A stretch of DNA of 64,000 nt from CBDUXP01 sp965371225 [NCBI: uncultured bacterium] (GTDB taxonomy: Bacteria; Abyssobacteria; SURF-5; CBDUXP01), in the NCBI GenBank assembly GCA_965371225.1, contig CBDUXP010000014.1, positions 1 to 64,000 on the forward strand, in the 5' to 3' direction. The notes under the pieces were generated by a model, which saw only the letters and a list, made by a program, of their open reading frames with translations, ran no database searches and was not told the DNA's origin. How positions within the stretch are numbered: position 1 is the stretch's first letter; each line of letters opens with the position of its first letter. Positions 61,175 to 64,000 of this stretch are shown in pieces. Position numbers and translations under genes: made by a program.

Positions 61175-62566
61175 ATGCGACGACATATTCCCTTTGGTGA
61201 CGGTACGGTTGAGGTGCAGCTGCCCGACCGTACATTTGTGCTGGGGACGGAGCCGAGGCGCGCACTGGAACCGATCGACGACCTGCTGGCGGCCACGCGC
61301 GCGGCGCTTGCCGCGCCCCGCGGGCTGCCGCCCATCCCGGAGTTGGTCAAGCCCGGGGCGCAAGTCACCATCGCGTTCGACGACCTCACGGTGCCCTGCT
61401 TCTCGCCGATCCGCCGGGTGGCCATCGAAGAAGTGCTCGCGCAGCTTGCGGATGCGGGCGTGGCGCGGGACACGGTCATGCTCGTCTGCGCCAACGGCTT
61501 GCACCGCAAGTTTCCGCCCGAGGAACTCGCCGTCGTGCTCGGCAAAGATTTGGTGGCCGAGTTCGGGTCGCGGCTCATCTGCCACGACGCGGAGGACGAG
61601 GCCAATCTGTCGTACCTCGGGCAGACCGAGCAGGGGTACGACGTGGAGATCAGCCGCTACGCCGCGGAAGCCGACCTGACCGTGTACATCACCGCCTCCC
61701 ACAATCGTGGCTTCTCCGGCGGATGGAAATCCGTGTGCGTCGGCCTCGGAAGCTGGCGGTCCATCCGGCATCACCACGGGCCGGACGGCATGAGCATGTC
61801 CGTGAAGGACAACCGCATGCACAAGATACTGGACGAGATGGGCCGGGTGATCGAAGCAGAAATCGGGGGCACCATGTTCAAGATCGACGCGATCGAGTGC
61901 GACCCGTTTCAGACGGCCGAGATCTTCGCCGGCTCCACCTGGGAGGGCCGCAAGGCGGCGATGGCGATCATGGAGGATCTGTACCCCCGGCGCCGGGATC
62001 TGAGCGATACGAAGTACGACGTGATCGTGTACGGCGTGCCGAACTGGAGTCCCTACGCCACCTTCGCCAAGATGAACCCCATCCTGACGTTGATTTCCTC
62101 GGGCCTCGGCTATTTCGGCGGCGTCATTCCCGCGCTGGGCAATCCAGGCTGCACCGTGATTCTGGCAACGCCGTGCCCGTTTCAATGGGACTACGAGCAT
62201 CACGCACCGTATCCCGTGGTGTGGGAGGAGGTGCTGCCCGAGTGCCGCGACCCTTACGAGATCGACCGCCGGTTCGGTGAGGCGTTCGCCACCCGCGAAG
62301 ACCTGATCGACAAGTACCGGAACAACTACGCGTTTCATCCGATCCACGGGATCATGGCCACGCACCCCCTCAAGCGGCTCAAGCACGCGGGCCGGATCAT
62401 CGTGGCGGGCATCGAGGACCCCGCCACGGCGGCGCACATCGGCTTCGAGAGCGCCGGCACGGTCGAAGACGCTATCTGCATGGCCGAAGATATCCACGGC
62501 GCGGATTGCGGCATCGCGTACATGGAACTGCCCGCCATCACCTCACCTACGAAAGTGCCCATGTGA
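61175..62566 (+). CDS. LarA-like (nickel-pincer cofactor) racemase/epimerase family protein
   Basis: A 463-residue protein of the lactate racemase family (DUF2088), which uses a nickel pincer cofactor on a conserved Lys to racemise or epimerise 2-hydroxy acids. FDDLTVPCFSP, the NGLHRKFPPEEL loop and the FSGGWKSVCVGL segment correspond to the family core; the Lys in GGWK is the expected cofactor-bearing residue. The usual DDxTRP reads DDLTVP here. No cofactor genes (larB, larC, larE) are seen nearby. ATG 61175 has GGAGGAG upstream. Confidence 0.87.
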   Translation: MRRHIPFGDGTVEVQLPDRTFVLGTEPRRALEPIDDLLAATRAALAAPRGLPPIPELVKPGAQVTIAFDDLTVPCFSPIRRVAIEEVLAQLADAGVARDTVMLVCANGLHRKFPPEELAVVLGKDLVAEFGSRLICHDAEDEANLSYLGQTEQGYDVEISRYAAEADLTVYITASHNRGFSGGWKSVCVGLGSWRSIRHHHGPDGMSMSVKDNRMHKILDEMGRVIEAEIGGTMFKIDAIECDPFQTAEIFAGSTWEGRKAAMAIMEDLYPRRRDLSDTKYDVIVYGVPNWSPYATFAKMNPILTLISSGLGYFGGVIPALGNPGCTVILATPCPFQWDYEHHAPYPVVWEEVLPECRDPYEIDRRFGEAFATREDLIDKYRNNYAFHPIHGIMATHPLKRLKHAGRIIVAGIEDPATAAHIGFESAGTVEDAICMAEDIHGADCGIAYMELPAITSPTKVPM

Positions 62567-62651
62567 GGCCTCGCTCCGTGGAGGGTGCTGCTGGATATTT
62601 GATCCTACCGATGGCACGCATCGCACCCGGCCAAGAAGGTGGGTCATCGCT

Positions 62652-63368
62652 GTGAAATGTAAACTGTGTTCAAGTGAGACAAAACTTGTAAAAGCGCACG
62701 TAATTCCCAAAAGCTTCTGTAAACAAGTATCGGAGGACCCAACCACTGCGAAGCTAGTCACAAACACGCCTGGTGAGTATCCGAAAAGAAATCCTGTCGG
62801 CGTGTACGATCCCACCCTAGTTTGCGCTGATTGCGAGAATCTCTTTGCTCCCTGGGACGACTATGCATTCTCCGTTTTGGTTAGGGATGAGAATTTGCAC
62901 GTCCCAATTAAAGATGGAGAAAGAACGATCGGGTACACGATCGCCGAGGTTGATTACCGAAAGCTGAAACTCTTTGCTATATCAGTACTGTGGAGAGCCT
63001 CTGCAAGTAGCCACGGGTTTTTTCACCGAGTTAAAACCGGACCGCATGAAACCCAGCTGGCATCGATGATTCGTGCCGGGACTCCTGGTGAACCGGAGGA
63101 CTTCGCAGCTGTGTTCGCAAAGTTCGATGGCCCTTTCGAAACTTTTCAGCTCGACCCGCATTTCGAGCGATATGACGGCATCAATTTCTACCGCATCTAT
63201 TTGTCAAGGTACGTGATATCGGTGAAGGTGGATCATCGGCCTCCGCCTGCCCTATTCGATATATTCGTTCTTCGGCCAGATCGGCCGTTATGCATAGCTC
63301 TCAGAAACCTTCGGAGGAGTAGTGAATTGTCCCTCTTACGAACCCTCGCCGCTTCCGCGAACTGGTAA
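62652..63368 (+). CDS. Zinc-finger, HNH-like protein in low-GC DNA
   Basis: A 238-residue protein. CKLC...KAHVIPKSF near the start and CADCENLFAPWDDYAF near residue 65 resemble an HNH-type or treble-clef zinc module (Cys4 with AH-x-IP). A conserved YDPTLVCADCE segment is common in a family of unknown function. GTG 62652. The gene and about 70 bases on each side are lower in GC than neighbours, so it is probably transferred. Nuclease activity is possible but the HNH catalytic His arrangement is incomplete. Confidence 0.7.
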   Translation: MKCKLCSSETKLVKAHVIPKSFCKQVSEDPTTAKLVTNTPGEYPKRNPVGVYDPTLVCADCENLFAPWDDYAFSVLVRDENLHVPIKDGERTIGYTIAEVDYRKLKLFAISVLWRASASSHGFFHRVKTGPHETQLASMIRAGTPGEPEDFAAVFAKFDGPFETFQLDPHFERYDGINFYRIYLSRYVISVKVDHRPPPALFDIFVLRPDRPLCIALRNLRRSSELSLLRTLAASANW

Positions 63369-63437
63369 TTGCGTCGTGAACAAGTGGGTTAGTGAGAAGG
63401 GCCGCAGTGTGTTTGTATCGGCCACGATTGCGAGCGT

Positions 63438-63980
63438 ATGGTGAATATGGCCCAAGAATCAGACAAAACTGCCGCTGACCGGCCGCCGCGGATCAGCGAC
63501 ATGCAGCCGCTGCCGGCGCACGCGCCGGAGATGATCGAGATGAAGGCGGCGTGCTGGTACAACTTCCCCGAGATGGTAAATGACGGAGTTGTGCTGGCGG
63601 GCGTGTGGTGGTGGACGCGCGGCGGGGAGTGGGTCCGGCCGTGGTGGACCCTGCTCCTGCTGGCCGCGGTCGTGGGCTTCGCGCTGCGGCTGCTGCAGTT
63701 GGTGCGGTACAGCCATATCCTAAACTCGGTCGTCCACAACACGTTCGGGCACAACATCGTGCTCTGGTTCATCGTCATCGCTGAGGCGGTCTATTTCATC
63801 GATCAGTACAAGTTCTTCACGCTCGCGCTCTTCATCCTGGGCCACCATCTGTTCTTCGCGGCGTGGGTCGACCTGCCCGGCCGGCTGCTGGTGGACCGCT
63901 TCTATGGCGGCGACGCCAAGGCCGCATTCGCCCACCAGATCCGGGCTCGAACACCGGCGGCCGCTGAGGCCGATGGGTGA
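63438..63980 (+). CDS. Membrane protein of unknown function
   Basis: A 180-residue protein. After a Pro/Asp-rich 35-residue lead come three hydrophobic helices (WWTLLLLAAVVGFALRLL, IVLWFIVIAEAVYFI, FFTLALFILGHHLFFAAWV) and a basic C-terminal tail. I do not recognise the family. The N-terminal region is acidic and probably cytosolic. ATG 63438 or ATG 63447 may be the start. It ends 20 bases from the edge of the window. Confidence 0.68.
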   Translation: MVNMAQESDKTAADRPPRISDMQPLPAHAPEMIEMKAACWYNFPEMVNDGVVLAGVWWWTRGGEWVRPWWTLLLLAAVVGFALRLLQLVRYSHILNSVVHNTFGHNIVLWFIVIAEAVYFIDQYKFFTLALFILGHHLFFAAWVDLPGRLLVDRFYGGDAKAAFAHQIRARTPAAAEADG

Positions 63981-64000
63981 TGGCGGCGCATAGGTCGCAT

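Noticed and set aside
1-64000. CRISPR arrays, transposases, rRNA operons or prophage genes
   Set aside because: None seen; the only repeats are the dispersed and in-gene ones described.

Overview
The window is high-GC DNA from a Gram-negative bacterium. It carries an LPS heptose and lipid A pathway, outer-membrane barrels and signal-peptide exports. The gene orders rimO-pgsA-pgpA-cinA and lysC-cimA, the slipin/NfeD pair and the heptose locus recall deltaproteobacterial-type lineages (Desulfobacterota, NC10, Myxococcota and neighbours). No 16S gene is present, so the phylum is not settled. GTG and TTG starts and 1-4 base stop/start overlaps are common. A striking number of operon-leading genes have a sigma70-like -10 box 6-12 bases before the start codon and no Shine-Dalgarno, which suggests leaderless mRNAs.

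Layout. 1-3,600: end of an unidentified gene, a dispersed repeat, a possible non-coding RNA, a frameshifted small gene, a sodium/solute symporter and a zinc-ribbon protein closed by a clear terminator. 3,700-7,850: exported TPR protein divergent from a membrane serine protease (NfeD) and its slipin, then an unknown gene. 7,900-15,020: surface-glycan locus with a methyltransferase, a GT2-CapK fusion, an SGNH-like membrane protein, a GT2 and a GT39-like transferase. 15,150-19,060: rimO, pgsA, pgpA, pncC/cinA and a methyltransferase. 19,071-24,420: dnaE and a duplicated outer-membrane barrel. 24,415-35,815: LPS locus with a lipid A acyltransferase, hldE, gmhB, waaF and a convergent waaC-like gene. 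Inside it sits a block of oxidoreductase, radical SAM, SGNH, HAD and DUF1028 genes.

35,900-49,700: uvrA, a JAMM-like/DinG helicase, a Sel1 protein, a Ser/Thr kinase, exported unknowns, a recQ carrying an in-frame palindromic repeat, and rpsA with acidic C-terminal repeats. 49,784-53,560: lysC-cimA (isoleucine by the citramalate route), a ferritin-like unknown and tRNA-Pro(UGG). 53,600-55,000: low-GC island with a pentapeptide-repeat membrane protein. 55,100-61,060: a SurA-like lipoprotein, a small membrane protein, a GH130 enzyme, a GT4-toroid protein, tRNA-Arg(UCU) and another GT4. 61,175-63,980: a LarA-like protein, a second low-GC gene with HNH-like cysteines and a membrane protein.

Together the genes mostly serve envelope glycan synthesis (LPS core, surface polysaccharide, manno-oligosaccharide turnover) and DNA replication and repair. 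There is no CRISPR array, transposase or rRNA. The notable novelty lies in domain fusions, palindromic repeats and the leaderless promoter architecture.
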